Assembly: GCA_043760555.1 (NCBI GenBank)
Contig: JAYUOW010000254.1
Coordinates: 3,324-67,323 of the forward strand
Length of the DNA stretch: 64,000 nt
Reading direction: 5' to 3'
DNA from: JANMDR01 sp043760555
GTDB taxonomy: Bacteria; Pseudomonadota; Gammaproteobacteria; Burkholderiales; Usitatibacteraceae
The notes beneath the pieces are model-generated. The model searched no databases, was not told the DNA's origin, and saw only the letters and a program-made list of their open reading frames with translations. The translations under genes were made by a program, and so were the position numbers. How positions within the stretch are numbered: position 1 is the first letter of the stretch; each line of letters starts with the position of its first letter. Below, piece by piece: positions 1 to 8,657 of the stretch.

Positions 1-84
1 CACGACATCGCCCGCAGCGCGATTAAAGACGCGGCGTTTGAAAATAAATTGCTGAAGCAATATATTAAAAATTGGCCGGAGTAA
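1..84 (+). CDS. C-terminal fragment of an unknown protein (gene starts before the window)
   Basis: An open frame runs from base 1 to a TAA at 82-84 and gives 27 residues ending in KNWPE. It is lysine-rich and probably helical. Too little is present to assign a family. Next comes a stretch of inverted repeats and then the convergent ilvA gene. That this is a real gene end is inferred only from the open frame and the normal-looking composition. Confidence 0.5.
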   Translation, partial: HDIARSAIKDAAFENKLLKQYIKNWPE

Positions 85-103
85 GACGGTGATAGCGACA
101 TCT

Positions 104-280
104 CGTAGCCCAGCTCAAGCAGCAGCGCAGCGGCGGCGATAGCTGGGACGGTGCCAAAAAAATGGCAGTTGTCGGTTTCAATCACCGACCCGGCTATCGC
201 CTCGGCTGCGCCGACGCTTGAGCCGGGCTACGATCCTAGAGATACCGGCATCCCGTAGCCCAGCTCGAGCCGGGCTACGA
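104..280. repeat. Imperfect inverted repeats of the CGTAGCCCAGCTC type
   Basis: The sequence CGTAGCCCAGCTCAAGC at 104-120 is mirrored by GCTTGAGCCGGGCTACG at 216-232. A further near-palindrome built from the same words (CGTAGCCCAGCTCGAGC followed by CGGGCTACG) lies at 254-279. The block looks like a nested small palindromic repeat of a type common between proteobacterial genes. It holds no open frame. The 85-365 gap carries only this block and the 35-bp palindrome that follows. Confidence 0.6.
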
Positions 281-325
281 TCCCGCGATGCAGAGGTTGA
301 TAATTCGCTGGATGTAAATTGAGTA

Positions 326-360
326 GGCTGAAGACGCCCTATAATAGGGCATCTTCAGCC
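326..360. repeat. 35-bp palindromic element, copy 1 (intergenic)
   Basis: Arms GGCTGAAGACGCCC and GGGCATCTTCAGCC flank TATAATA, with one mismatch between the arms. It lies 5 bp beyond the ilvA stop codon, where it could also act as a transcript-end hairpin, although no T run follows on the ilvA strand. It is close to the family consensus. Confidence 0.85.
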
Positions 361-365
361 CATCT

Positions 366-1880
366 CTACTTCAAAAACAACGTATAAGCCGGATTTTCCG
401 TCTCATCCGCATACGCCAAATCGAGCTTTTTAAAAAACGCCACCATCGCCGCCCGCTCCGATTTTGGCACTTGCAATCCCACCAACACCCGCGCCACATC
501 CGCCCCGTGATTACGGTAGTGGAATAGGGTGATGTTCCAGCTTGGGCTCATGCCGGTTAAAAACGCCATGAGGGCGCCGGGGCGCTCGGGGAATTCTAGG
601 CGGAACAATTGCTCATCCACCGCCAACGCCGACCGGCCGCCGACCAAATGCCGCACATGCAGCTTCGCCATTTCGTCGTTGCTTAAATCCGTGGTGCTGA
701 AGCCAGCGGTTTTGAAGTGCGCCACCAGTTTTTTTGATTCTGCCTGCGCCGCAATTTGCAGGCCAACAAATAGGTGCGCGATCTTGGCGTCAGCCACACG
801 GTAATTAAATTCCGTTACGTTGCGCGAGCCAATTAGGGCGCAAAAGCGCTTAAAGCTGCCGCGTTCTTCTGGCACCGTTACCGCAAACAGCGCTTCGTGA
901 TGTTCACCTAATTGCGCGCGTTCAGCCACGAAGCGCAAGCGGTCAAAATTCATATTGGCACCGCAGCAAATCGCGACGAATGTTTTCCCCTTGGCTTTAT
1001 TTGTCGTCGCGTATTTTTTAATCGCTGCTACCGCCAAGCCGCCAGATGGCTCCATCACGCTGCGGGTGTCTTGATAAATATCTTTGATGGCAGCACAAAT
1101 TTCATCGGTTGATACCAACACAAAATCATCCACCAATTCTTTCACCATGCGGAAGGTTTCTTCGCCCACTTGTTTTACCGCCACGCCATCGGCAAACATA
1201 TTGACGTAATCTAGCTTTACCCGCTTATTCGCCTTTACCGATTGCACCATGGCGCAAGAATCTGCTGGCTGCACGCCGATGATTTTTGTCGTGGGCGATA
1301 TGGCCTTCACATAGGCGGCGATGCCCGAAATTAGGCCACCTCCACCGATCGGCACAAAAATCGCATCAATCGGACGCTGAAATTGGCGCAGAATTTCCAT
1401 GCCGATTGTGCCTTGTCCGGCGATCACCAGTGGGTCGTCATACGGATGCACAAAGGTCATTTTTTTCTTCGTGGCGAGTGCGTTGGCGTGGGTGTTGGCT
1501 TCAAAAAAACTATCGCCATGCAACACCACATTGGCACCGCGCGCTTTTACCGCGTTCACTTTAATGGCGGGTGTAGTAAGCGGCATCACGATGGTGGCGC
1601 TGCAATTTAAGCGTTGCGCGGCTAGTGCCACACCTTGCGCATGGTTGCCAGCGCTGGCGCAAATCACGCCGCGATTTAATTCGACTTGCGTCAAGTGCGC
1701 CATTTTGTTGTACGCGCCGCGCAACTTAAACGAAAACACCGGTTGGGTATCTTCGCGCTTTAATAGCACTTGATTGTTGACGCTGGCCGAAATGCCAGCG
1801 GCAAGTTCAAGCGCACTTTCAATAGCAACATCGTACACACGGGCAGTTAAAATGCGTTTTAAATAATCGTTGGTTTTCAT
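366..1880 (-). CDS. ilvA: Threonine ammonia-lyase, biosynthetic (threonine dehydratase)
   Basis: This enzyme deaminates L-threonine to 2-oxobutanoate, the first committed step of isoleucine synthesis, using pyridoxal phosphate in the cytoplasm. The 504-residue length fits the long biosynthetic class (E. coli IlvA about 514). The PLP lysine is K52 in SFKLRGAYNKM. The glycine loop that holds the cofactor phosphate is GGGG at 179-182 in VPIGGGGLISG. The C-terminal third, from about residue 325, has two ACT-like regulatory repeats, so feedback inhibition by isoleucine is expected from the family. The start is the only ATG before the fold begins. It is divergent from rpiA with a 66-bp gap, and a palindromic element lies directly after its stop. 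Confidence 0.95.
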   Translation of the reverse strand: MKTNDYLKRILTARVYDVAIESALELAAGISASVNNQVLLKREDTQPVFSFKLRGAYNKMAHLTQVELNRGVICASAGNHAQGVALAAQRLNCSATIVMPLTTPAIKVNAVKARGANVVLHGDSFFEANTHANALATKKKMTFVHPYDDPLVIAGQGTIGMEILRQFQRPIDAIFVPIGGGGLISGIAAYVKAISPTTKIIGVQPADSCAMVQSVKANKRVKLDYVNMFADGVAVKQVGEETFRMVKELVDDFVLVSTDEICAAIKDIYQDTRSVMEPSGGLAVAAIKKYATTNKAKGKTFVAICCGANMNFDRLRFVAERAQLGEHHEALFAVTVPEERGSFKRFCALIGSRNVTEFNYRVADAKIAHLFVGLQIAAQAESKKLVAHFKTAGFSTTDLSNDEMAKLHVRHLVGGRSALAVDEQLFRLEFPERPGALMAFLTGMSPSWNITLFHYRNHGADVARVLVGLQVPKSERAAMVAFFKKLDLAYADETENPAYTLFLK

Positions 1881-1946
1881 TGTCGTTTTATATTTTTGTT
1901 GCGTAAAAAAAGCATAATAGTATTTTATCGGAATAAGTCGTCAAAA

Positions 1947-2627
1947 ATGTCCCCCCAAGACCAACAAAAACAAGCCGTGGCGCAGGCCGCCCTTAAATAC
2001 ATCGAAGAAAACGCCATTATTGGCGTTGGCACGGGTTCCACTGTCAATTTCTTCATTCAGGCGCTTCTAGCCGCCCCAATTTGCGTTAAAGCCGCTGTTT
2101 CAAGCTCGGTTGCCAGTGCGGAATTGCTGCGCAAAGGCGGTATTGAAGTGATAGACCTAAACGATAGCGGTGCGCTCGATGTTTATGTCGATGGCGCCGA
2201 CGAAGTGACGGCAAATTTGCACATGATCAAAGGCGGTGGTGCCGCCCTCACGCGTGAAAAAATTGTCGCTGCTGCGTCGCGCCAATTTGTGTGCATTGCC
2301 GATGGTAGTAAATTGGTTAAAAAGCTAGGCAAATTCCCACTGCCCGTCGAAGTGATTCCCGTGGCGCGCAGCTACGTGGCGCGCGAGCTTACGCAGTTGG
2401 GCGGCGTGCCTGAGTGGCGGGTGCGTGATGGCAAGCCAGTGGTTACTGATAACGGTAATGCGATTTTGGACGTATACGAACTTAATATCGCCGACCCCGT
2501 TGCGCTTGAATCGCAAATAAATCAAATAGCCGGTGTGGTCTGCAACGGCCTATTTGCGCGGCGCGGCGCGAATATTTTGCTATTGGCAGAACCCGATGGT
2601 GTGCGTACCATTAAGGCAACGGGGTAG
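1947..2627 (+). CDS. rpiA: Ribose-5-phosphate isomerase A
   Basis: RpiA interconverts ribose 5-phosphate and ribulose 5-phosphate in the non-oxidative pentose phosphate pathway. Diagnostic segments are GVGTGSTVNFF at residues 26-36 (phosphate binding), DVYVDGADEV at 78-87 (catalytic acids) and the nearby KGGGAALTREK at 95-105. I chose the ATG at 1947, giving 226 residues against 219 in E. coli. An upstream in-frame codon at 1896 would add 17 basic residues with no family counterpart. The promoter should lie in the short gap shared with ilvA. Confidence 0.93.
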   Translation: MSPQDQQKQAVAQAALKYIEENAIIGVGTGSTVNFFIQALLAAPICVKAAVSSSVASAELLRKGGIEVIDLNDSGALDVYVDGADEVTANLHMIKGGGAALTREKIVAAASRQFVCIADGSKLVKKLGKFPLPVEVIPVARSYVARELTQLGGVPEWRVRDGKPVVTDNGNAILDVYELNIADPVALESQINQIAGVVCNGLFARRGANILLLAEPDGVRTIKATG

Positions 2628-2702
2628 CACACGCGCAGTCATATTTCTGTCATCATATTTTGATATTCTATAAGTAGCTCATTTTTTAAAAAGATAAATG
2701 CC

Positions 2703-3413
2703 ATGCCCGCAGATCATATGTCCAAACGTTTTGATGCCGAACTAGAAGCCGTGCGCTCGCGCGTACTGCAAATGGGCGGCTTGGTAGAAATGCAAATTAC
2801 CCGTGCCATGGATGCCCTAGGGCGTGGCGATATGGAACTGGCCGATCAAGTGATCGCCGACGATCGTCGCGTAAACGACCTTGAAATCGGCATTGACGAT
2901 GATTGCACCCACATCATCGCCAAGCGTCAACCCACAGCGGGCGATTTGCGCATGGTAATGGTAGTGGTAAAAACAATTACCGACTTAGAGCGTATTGGTG
3001 ACGAAGCGCAAAAAATCGCGCGGATGGCTAAGCTAATTTATAAGCAAGACCGCCTGTTATCAACCCGCTTCGCTGAGGTGCGCTACGCTAGCTCAGTGGC
3101 TCTTGAAATGCTTAAAACATCGCTCGACGCCTTTGCCCGCCTCGATATGGCAGCGGCCGCCCGCGTGGTAAAGCAAGACCAAATTGTGGATGAGCAATTC
3201 CGCGCCATCATGCGTCAGCTCATCACCTTCATGATGGAAGACCCGCGCACCATATCTGCTTCCATTGATATTCTGTTTATCGCTAAAGCCATCGAACGCA
3301 TCGGTGACCATGCTAAAAACATGAGCGAATACGTGGTGTACATGGTGAAGGGCCGCGACGTGCGCCACATTAGCCCGGAAGAATTTGAGCGCGAAACGAA
3401 GTCTATTGACTAA
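2703..3413 (+). CDS. phoU: Phosphate-signalling regulator PhoU
   Basis: PhoU links the Pst phosphate transporter to the PhoR sensor and keeps the Pho regulon off when phosphate is plentiful. The 236-residue protein has the standard two helical PhoU repeats, at about 20-110 and 125-215. Each carries a metal-binding E/D-rich segment of the family type: DLERIGDEAQKIA in the first and AIERIGDHAKNMSEY in the second. The pst genes and phoBR are not in the window, so phoU stands alone here. The start at 2703 fits the family N-terminus; an ATG five codons further in at 2718 is also possible. It converges on the next gene with only 5 bp between the stops. Confidence 0.93.
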   Translation: MPADHMSKRFDAELEAVRSRVLQMGGLVEMQITRAMDALGRGDMELADQVIADDRRVNDLEIGIDDDCTHIIAKRQPTAGDLRMVMVVVKTITDLERIGDEAQKIARMAKLIYKQDRLLSTRFAEVRYASSVALEMLKTSLDAFARLDMAAAARVVKQDQIVDEQFRAIMRQLITFMMEDPRTISASIDILFIAKAIERIGDHAKNMSEYVVYMVKGRDVRHISPEEFERETKSID

Positions 3414-3418
3414 GCAAT

Positions 3419-4189
3419 TTAGTTGGGTGGTTGATCTGGTGGCACCGCTTCGGCGGTGCCATTTTTATTTGTGTCGTCCGCGCTTTGGTCGGTCAAGTCG
3501 AACACGCTCACGTAACTCGTGTAGCTGCAAATAAAAAATAGTGGCACCACCACAAAAAAGCCGATGCCCAGCGTAAACAAAATGACGAAAACAGACATAA
3601 ACATCAACGCGCAAAAAACCAACGCGGCACCAATATTGCTAAAGCCTGCAAACAAACTCCAGCGCAACGCGTGCGACAGCGGCATTGGGTGCAGCGCCAG
3701 TAACGGCACCGTAAACCACAGCAACACCTTCACGATGACAAGCATACCCATCGCCAGCCACAGCGTGCCTCGATGCGGCTGTAGTTGTGCGATGTAGGCC
3801 ATTATTTGTGGCTGGGTTTCCAAGTTGGTAGGCAAGGGCACACCAGCTGCCGACATGCCCGAGGCAATCAGCAGTTCACACAAAAGTGTCATCGAGCCCA
3901 CCGCCATCAGCGCGCGGCCATTGGTTTTGAACGCCAAAAAAAGATGTGCGGGCGAAATCGGCTTGCCCGCCAATTGATCGCGACAGGCGATCATCATGCC
4001 GCCAACCAAAATAGGCGTCACTAAAGCCAGCGCCAAACTATTCACAAACGGAATCAGCGCCAGCACAAACGTAATGCCCAGCCATGCGCCCATGATGCCC
4101 ATCCAAGCAGTCAAGTTGCCGCTAAAAATCTGCCACGCCGCCTTCACCCAGCGCAACGGTTCAAGCATGGGAACATCGCGCGTTTTCAT
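3419..4189 (-). CDS. BPSS1780-family inner-membrane protein
   Basis: This is a 256-residue multi-pass membrane protein of the BPSS1780 family, which has no known function. Hydrophobic stretches lie roughly at 27-48, 52-74, 93-115, 138-165 and 180-225. They are followed by a polar tail with acidic and proline residues. The N-terminal pattern (WVKAAWQIFSGN, then small-residue helices) is typical of the family. It overlaps the thrB stop by 4 bp (ATGA), so the two are translationally coupled. The thrB - BPSS1780 pair near polA recurs in Burkholderiales, from my knowledge of these genomes. The function remains unknown. Confidence 0.85.
   Translation of the reverse strand: MKTRDVPMLEPLRWVKAAWQIFSGNLTAWMGIMGAWLGITFVLALIPFVNSLALALVTPILVGGMMIACRDQLAGKPISPAHLFLAFKTNGRALMAVGSMTLLCELLIASGMSAAGVPLPTNLETQPQIMAYIAQLQPHRGTLWLAMGMLVIVKVLLWFTVPLLALHPMPLSHALRWSLFAGFSNIGAALVFCALMFMSVFVILFTLGIGFFVVVPLFFICSYTSYVSVFDLTDQSADDTNKNGTAEAVPPDQPPN
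3441..3466 (+). terminator. Intrinsic terminator of phoU, inside the 3' end of the convergent gene
   Basis: A perfect 8-bp stem, GGCACCGC and GCGGTGCC, encloses a stable TTCG tetraloop (3441-3460) and is followed by A and then five T on the plus strand. It lies 28 bp past the phoU stop. It also encodes part of the last residues of the opposing BPSS1780-family gene, so one sequence has two uses. Confidence 0.75.
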
Positions 4190-5211
4190 GGGTTCGCACC
4201 GCGATGCAGTTGCAGTAATCGTTGCGAAAACGGATGATCCTTCGGATGCGTTAATTCCGAATCACGCGGAAAGTAGTGATAACCCAACCGCCCCAACCAT
4301 GTGCGCAGGGCAGCAGCCCGCAGCATTTGCGGCCACGCGGCGTGCTCTGCAGCGCTCCACGCGCGTACGGACGCATAGCCCGCGCACAAACCGCTAAGCT
4401 TTGCGTCATCAAGTTTAGCTTGTGGGTAAGCTGCAAAATCCAAACACCAATCGTTTACCGTCACTGCCACATCAAACAAAAATTGCTCTTCGCACGCGAA
4501 GTAAAAATCGATCATTTGCGGTGTTTTTTGGGTGCTGTTCGATGCCTGTGGCCCTAGGCCAGCCTCAAGATGCCCTAAAATAGGGCGTCTTGGGGCATCC
4601 TTTGCCACGTTCCAAAGCACATTATCGCGAAACAAATCACCATGAATAATGCCGCGCGGCAGATTTAAATCATCGAAGCCACGTTGATAATCCAACTCAT
4701 CGTTGAGCAATTGCTTTTCCTCGGGCGTGATCAAGGGCGCTAACGCCGCCGCATATTCTTGCCACCACGTAGAACCCCGCCAATTGGGCATCTTCAAGCT
4801 AAAGCCCTGCGCAGGCAGCGTGATTAAGTGCATTTGCGCCAGCGAAGCACCAATCGCAAAACAATCAGCCGGTGTAGGGTGCGCAATATCGCCCCCCTCA
4901 AGACGGCTCACCAGCGCCACCGGCTTGTCATGCAACGTGTTGATGATATTGCCAGTACGGTCGGCAATCGGAGCTGCGCAAGCGAAATTGTTTTGATGCA
5001 AATGCCGCATTAGGCCGATGTAAAAATCTAAATCAGCACGCGGAATTTTTTCAAAAATAGTCAGTACAAACCGACTGCGGGTAGTGGTCACAAAAAAATT
5101 ACTGTTCTCCACCCCCGCCGCAATATTCTGAAAATCCACCACGTCGCCCACATCATACTGGGCTAAAAACAATCTGGCCTCAGCCAGCGAAACAGGAGTA
5201 AATACGCTCAT
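4186..5211 (-). CDS. thrB: Homoserine kinase carrying an in-frame palindromic element
   Basis: This is the aminoglycoside-phosphotransferase-type ThrB, which phosphorylates homoserine on the way to threonine. The catalytic loop HGDLFRDN is at 190-197 and the metal-binding aspartate lies in the MIDFYFAC segment at 233-240. In ordinary homologues only a few residues separate these two motifs. Here about 29 extra residues (roughly 204-232) sit between them, and residues 206-217 are encoded exactly by a 35-bp palindromic element. The frame is intact and all core motifs remain, so the enzyme is probably active with a surface loop. The length is 341 residues against about 315-330 in relatives. It is first in a pair with the BPSS1780-type gene. 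Confidence 0.93.
   Translation of the reverse strand: MSVFTPVSLAEARLFLAQYDVGDVVDFQNIAAGVENSNFFVTTTRSRFVLTIFEKIPRADLDFYIGLMRHLHQNNFACAAPIADRTGNIINTLHDKPVALVSRLEGGDIAHPTPADCFAIGASLAQMHLITLPAQGFSLKMPNWRGSTWWQEYAAALAPLITPEEKQLLNDELDYQRGFDDLNLPRGIIHGDLFRDNVLWNVAKDAPRRPILGHLEAGLGPQASNSTQKTPQMIDFYFACEEQFLFDVAVTVNDWCLDFAAYPQAKLDDAKLSGLCAGYASVRAWSAAEHAAWPQMLRAAALRTWLGRLGYHYFPRDSELTHPKDHPFSQRLLQLHRGANP
4562..4596. repeat. 35-bp palindromic element, copy 2 (inside thrB)
   Basis: Arms GCCTCAAGATGCCC and GGGCGTCTTGGGGC enclose TAAAATA. On the coding (minus) strand it is read in the frame AGA CGC CCT, giving PRRPILGHL. It falls between the catalytic loop and the metal-binding motif of ThrB, a place where a loop insertion is tolerable. 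Confidence 0.85.
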
Positions 5212-5305
5212 AACTCAAATAATAATTAGAAGATCAAAAAGGGTATAGAGCCAATAGACACGGCGTTCTTGGCGCTAAGGCGGCAGTTAAATACGAATAA
5301 ACTTT

Positions 5306-6055
5306 TTACGGTAGCTTACCCGCCTGCACCATTTTACCCATCAAAATCGAGGTAGGAATCCAAGAAACTAAGTCATCAAATTCGCCGCCTGCGGGCGCTG
5401 CGTTGTCGGCGGGAAGGCGGCTGAAAACTGCGGTGCCTCCAGCGCCTGTCACCAAAGGGATTGTGGGGCTAAAGGTAATGGCGGGTAAGGTGTTGTTGTG
5501 GATTTCATCGGTATTCCCCGTTGCTATGTTTGGCCGCGTTGCATTACTTTGGGCATCGGTACCAAAATTGCGTTTCCCGTGCGACCAAACTACAGCGGCT
5601 ACATTAGTGGCTAGTGCGGCGGCGGCGGCACCGTTGCGGGTCACTACATCCTTGGTGCCGGTAGTGCTGAGCATAAATGAGCCGTTCGCCATCGCAGGCG
5701 TGGCAGAGTACCGAATTGTAGTGCCCCAAGCATCCGCTTTATCAACGCCCAGTGCCGACCAAGGAATAAAGCCTGTACAGCCAGTTTCTGTGGCACATGT
5801 GGCTATTTCGCTTCCATCAGTGGCGCTGACTGCTGGGCGCGGGAGACGCCCATTAACCAGCGTGAATCCGTAAATTGCCTCTTTAACGTCTTCCAACTTC
5901 TTTTGGGTATCGACTACCCTTCGGGTCTCAATTTGATTGGCCACAGGCTGGGCGATGACGGCTAAAATGATCGTCAATACGACAATCACCATAGCCATTT
6001 CGACTAATGAAAAGCCCTGCACTTTCAAGAAAAAATGACCTCTAAATGTATTCAC
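5306..6055 (-). CDS. Type II secretion/type IV pilus-like prepilin with class III signal
   Basis: The 249-residue protein begins with a short basic leader and the prepilin peptidase site G14/F15 in QGFSLVEM, with the expected glutamate at position +5 (E19). A hydrophobic helix follows at about 20-42. The rest is a secreted globular domain with a cysteine pair (C in EIATC and in TETGC). I chose the GTG at 6055 because its GTGA overlaps the upstream gene's TGA by four bases; the longer frame would place 23 unrelated residues before the leader. It is the last gene of a three-gene operon. It is probably a minor pseudopilin, and the machine it serves is not in the window. Confidence 0.8.
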   Translation of the reverse strand: MNTFRGHFFLKVQGFSLVEMAMVIVVLTIILAVIAQPVANQIETRRVVDTQKKLEDVKEAIYGFTLVNGRLPRPAVSATDGSEIATCATETGCTGFIPWSALGVDKADAWGTTIRYSATPAMANGSFMLSTTGTKDVVTRNGAAAAALATNVAAVVWSHGKRNFGTDAQSNATRPNIATGNTDEIHNNTLPAITFSPTIPLVTGAGGTAVFSRLPADNAAPAGGEFDDLVSWIPTSILMGKMVQAGKLP

Positions 6056-8088
6056 GGGGATAGGGGCAACAATGTATCGTTGTATGACGCTGATCGTGCG
6101 GTGTTCGAGGCTGCGAAAACACAATTTGAGATTAAACTTTCGAGATAATCGCCCACTGCTGATGAAGGCCGCGTCTGTCCACTAAGCACTCCGCCGGGAA
6201 TGATCGCGACTGCCGGAATACCAAATGAACCACCAACAGACAGTGTTGTCACGGCTCCGCAAGGGTTAGGCGAAGGCGCGACTGGTGCGGCGTTCGGCGC
6301 AATAGCAGCCATAGATTGCCTGTGCCAATTATTATCCATGAACCAAGGTGGTACCAGTGGGTCAAAGCGCATATTGCTCACCCTAACCGCTTTCAAGCTT
6401 CCATTGGGCTTAACGAGTAATGAAAAAGTTAATCCGCTTAGAGTGTCTGTATAAATGTCCTCAACTGAAATGAATGTGGATGTGTCTTTTGCTGCACAAT
6501 CAACTGACATTCGTGCAACGTCAGTGGCCGTACCAGAGGTCACTTCGGAACGCATTCCGCATGTCGAGCCACTGAGAAAATCTGCGCTAACATTAATTTG
6601 GCGAGTAACGTTGAAAAATTTGGTGCTTATGCTGCCGCTACTAGCCTTGCAAGTATCATCGTCTGGGTAAACGTCGAAATTACGCGAAATAGTTGTTACC
6701 GTTAGGTAATTACACCTTAGTTGAGTACGCTCGTTGCTTAAGGCACCGTTGCCCCAGCTACAGGTTCCGGCCATTCCTGCTCCAACCGTGCCGGTTGAGC
6801 CCGTTTGGAAATTGAGTGGGGTAGAAAGCGAGGGGTTTGCCAGTGAGTTGAAAAGTGGGTTTCTAATAAAACGATCAGGCGAGGAAGCATATTTATAGCA
6901 TTGCGCATGGCTTCCGGTAGTGGACTCAATTGGCGACGTTAGCTCCCAAGAAAACTCTGTTGGCGTTATTGCCGAAGTCATAACGGGAACCCGGCCTAAG
7001 ATAATATTGGCTGATCCGATCTCACTAGTTATCGGCGCCGACAATGGAATTAACCAAGGATAGGCTGAGAGTTTCTGTGGTGTGGCGGGAGCGGGGGCAG
7101 GTCTATAGAGTTTGGTAGCGCCGAAGTAGTCGGTTAATGAAGCTCTTAATTCGGCAGCAACGCGCTTCTGAACTTGCTCTGCGAGTTCTTGCACCGTGAT
7201 GTAAATGACACGATCATTGAATGTGGGTGATGCGTTACCCACAACGAAGTGATTTGTGCGTCCCGCGTTGCTGATTACGCACGGCGGAGCGGGCGTGCCG
7301 GGCATCGCACTGCATCCAGCGGGGTCGCTAACTGTAAGGGCATCCAGATATTGTGTGGCATTAGCTAGCGGAGGTGTTTTTGGCCTATTTTGGCTGGGCA
7401 GGGCGATGCCTGGCAGTATTAGTACGGCGGCTACCTGATCGGACAGTATTTTCCCAGATGCATCGTGCACCGTGAGCCAAGGGTGCACGGGGTTGGTAGT
7501 GCTGCAAGGGGCTCCCGCTGGTTGAGCCTGCGCTGGCGCTGGGGCGCTTAAAGTTTCGGAATTCAAAACACCAAAACAGTTTGAGTCTACTAAATTAGCC
7601 GACACCGCATACCAAGGAATTTCTCCGAACGAGTCGGATTGGTTGTCCGCAGCACTAAAATCTTTATTCAGTGATACATCGAAGTTTAGTGCCTTCCAAG
7701 GTAGCCGACCGAGGCAGCGCATGTTGACTTTGACTACGCTGGGCGTCCCGCCGATAAGTGGATAACCGTTTGCCTTGGTCACGTCTTGGCATCCGCTATT
7801 TGATTTGCCGTCGTATACAGCTGTTCCGCTATTTATGTAATCCGGAATTAGCATGTTTCCAGGGCGTGCCGTCGAGTCATAAATCGCGCTTGTCAACAAC
7901 GCCAACTTAGCCCGTGCCAAAATATCCGTATCCACTTGCTGTCGTGCCAACGCCCCCGGATTGGCGTTAACCGCTTTGAGCACAACAATCCCACCCACAA
8001 TCATTAGCCCAAGCAATATTAAAAGCACTGCGAAGCCCCTATTTACGGGCGTCTTCGGGCTATTATTGGGTATATTTTTGCGCTTCAT
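6052..8088 (-). CDS. Large pilus-associated protein, PilX-like N-terminus
   Basis: The 678-residue protein has a polar N-terminus, then RGFAVLLILLGLMIVGG at about 17-33, a single hydrophobic helix like those of minor pilins of the PilX/PulK kind. A long cysteine-containing periplasmic or surface part follows, with no motif I recognise. The RGF before the helix resembles a prepilin cleavage site, but the +5 glutamate is missing. It is coupled to the downstream prepilin by a 4-bp overlap and preceded by a secreted-protein gene, so it is probably part of a small pilus tip or pseudopilus assembly. A palindromic element lies in the N-terminal codons. The function is inferred from context only. Confidence 0.6.
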   Translation of the reverse strand: MKRKNIPNNSPKTPVNRGFAVLLILLGLMIVGGIVVLKAVNANPGALARQQVDTDILARAKLALLTSAIYDSTARPGNMLIPDYINSGTAVYDGKSNSGCQDVTKANGYPLIGGTPSVVKVNMRCLGRLPWKALNFDVSLNKDFSAADNQSDSFGEIPWYAVSANLVDSNCFGVLNSETLSAPAPAQAQPAGAPCSTTNPVHPWLTVHDASGKILSDQVAAVLILPGIALPSQNRPKTPPLANATQYLDALTVSDPAGCSAMPGTPAPPCVISNAGRTNHFVVGNASPTFNDRVIYITVQELAEQVQKRVAAELRASLTDYFGATKLYRPAPAPATPQKLSAYPWLIPLSAPITSEIGSANIILGRVPVMTSAITPTEFSWELTSPIESTTGSHAQCYKYASSPDRFIRNPLFNSLANPSLSTPLNFQTGSTGTVGAGMAGTCSWGNGALSNERTQLRCNYLTVTTISRNFDVYPDDDTCKASSGSISTKFFNVTRQINVSADFLSGSTCGMRSEVTSGTATDVARMSVDCAAKDTSTFISVEDIYTDTLSGLTFSLLVKPNGSLKAVRVSNMRFDPLVPPWFMDNNWHRQSMAAIAPNAAPVAPSPNPCGAVTTLSVGGSFGIPAVAIIPGGVLSGQTRPSSAVGDYLESLISNCVFAASNTARSASYNDTLLPLSP
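8030..8060. repeat. Palindromic element, copy 3 (inside the N-terminus of the PilX-like gene)
   Basis: The sequence GCGAAGCCCC, then TATTTAC, then GGGCGTCTTCGGGC matches the family over about 31 bp, with a worn left arm. It is read as SPKTPVNRGF on the minus strand, directly before the membrane helix. The frame (AAG ACG CCC) differs from the thrB copy. It is less certain than the longer copies because the left arm is poor. Confidence 0.6.
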
Positions 8089-8123
8089 GGCGGCTCATTG
8101 ACGTTTGGTGGCGCGGCTATGCG

Positions 8124-8579
8124 CTACCAGCCAAACACGCTCCACATGGGTACGGATACCGGCTTTACCGGCCCGAAGCCCGGTACGCGGCTGGTGGCTT
8201 TGGTGCCGTTTAGGTCGTATTGCGAAAAGCCGGTGTTTACGCGCAGGCCTGCAGGTTGGCCTTTTTCGCGTTGTTCGTCGATGACGGTGCCGCTTATATT
8301 TGCGGTAGCACGCGTCGCTTCAGCGTTTGTTGTCGCTTCTTTGGCGGCAGCGTTGTTGATGGTTTGGGTGGTGATTTCGGCTTCGGTTTTTGTCGTGAGG
8401 ACTGCAGCCGGTTTGGCCACAACAATATTGGGTTGTAACGGGGACATTACCGTTTCAACCACAATTAAGTTTGCTGGGCGCACGGGCTTTTCACGCGCGG
8501 CTTGCGCGTAAACGCAAGGCGCTACCGCCATCGCAGCGCTTGCGAAAACGACTAAATGCACTGCATTAAATTTCAACAT
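8124..8579 (-). CDS. Secreted hypothetical protein, first gene of the pilin-like operon
   Basis: The 151-residue protein has a clear Sec signal peptide ending near residue 27 (AVAPCVYAQA). The middle is rich in Ala, Thr and Val (about 55-95) and looks unstructured. It is followed by a short region ending in aromatic residues (MWSVFGW). I recognise no domain. It lies 35 bp upstream of the PilX-like gene in the same direction, which suggests one operon and a role in the same envelope structure. What it does is unknown. Confidence 0.65.
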   Translation of the reverse strand: MLKFNAVHLVVFASAAMAVAPCVYAQAAREKPVRPANLIVVETVMSPLQPNIVVAKPAAVLTTKTEAEITTQTINNAAAKEATTNAEATRATANISGTVIDEQREKGQPAGLRVNTGFSQYDLNGTKATSRVPGFGPVKPVSVPMWSVFGW

Positions 8580-8657
8580 CGCGACCTTTAAAATTAACAG
8601 CGTGCACCGTTCAAATCAAGCTAGCTATGAAACGCCGCACGCTCAGCTAAAAAATTG

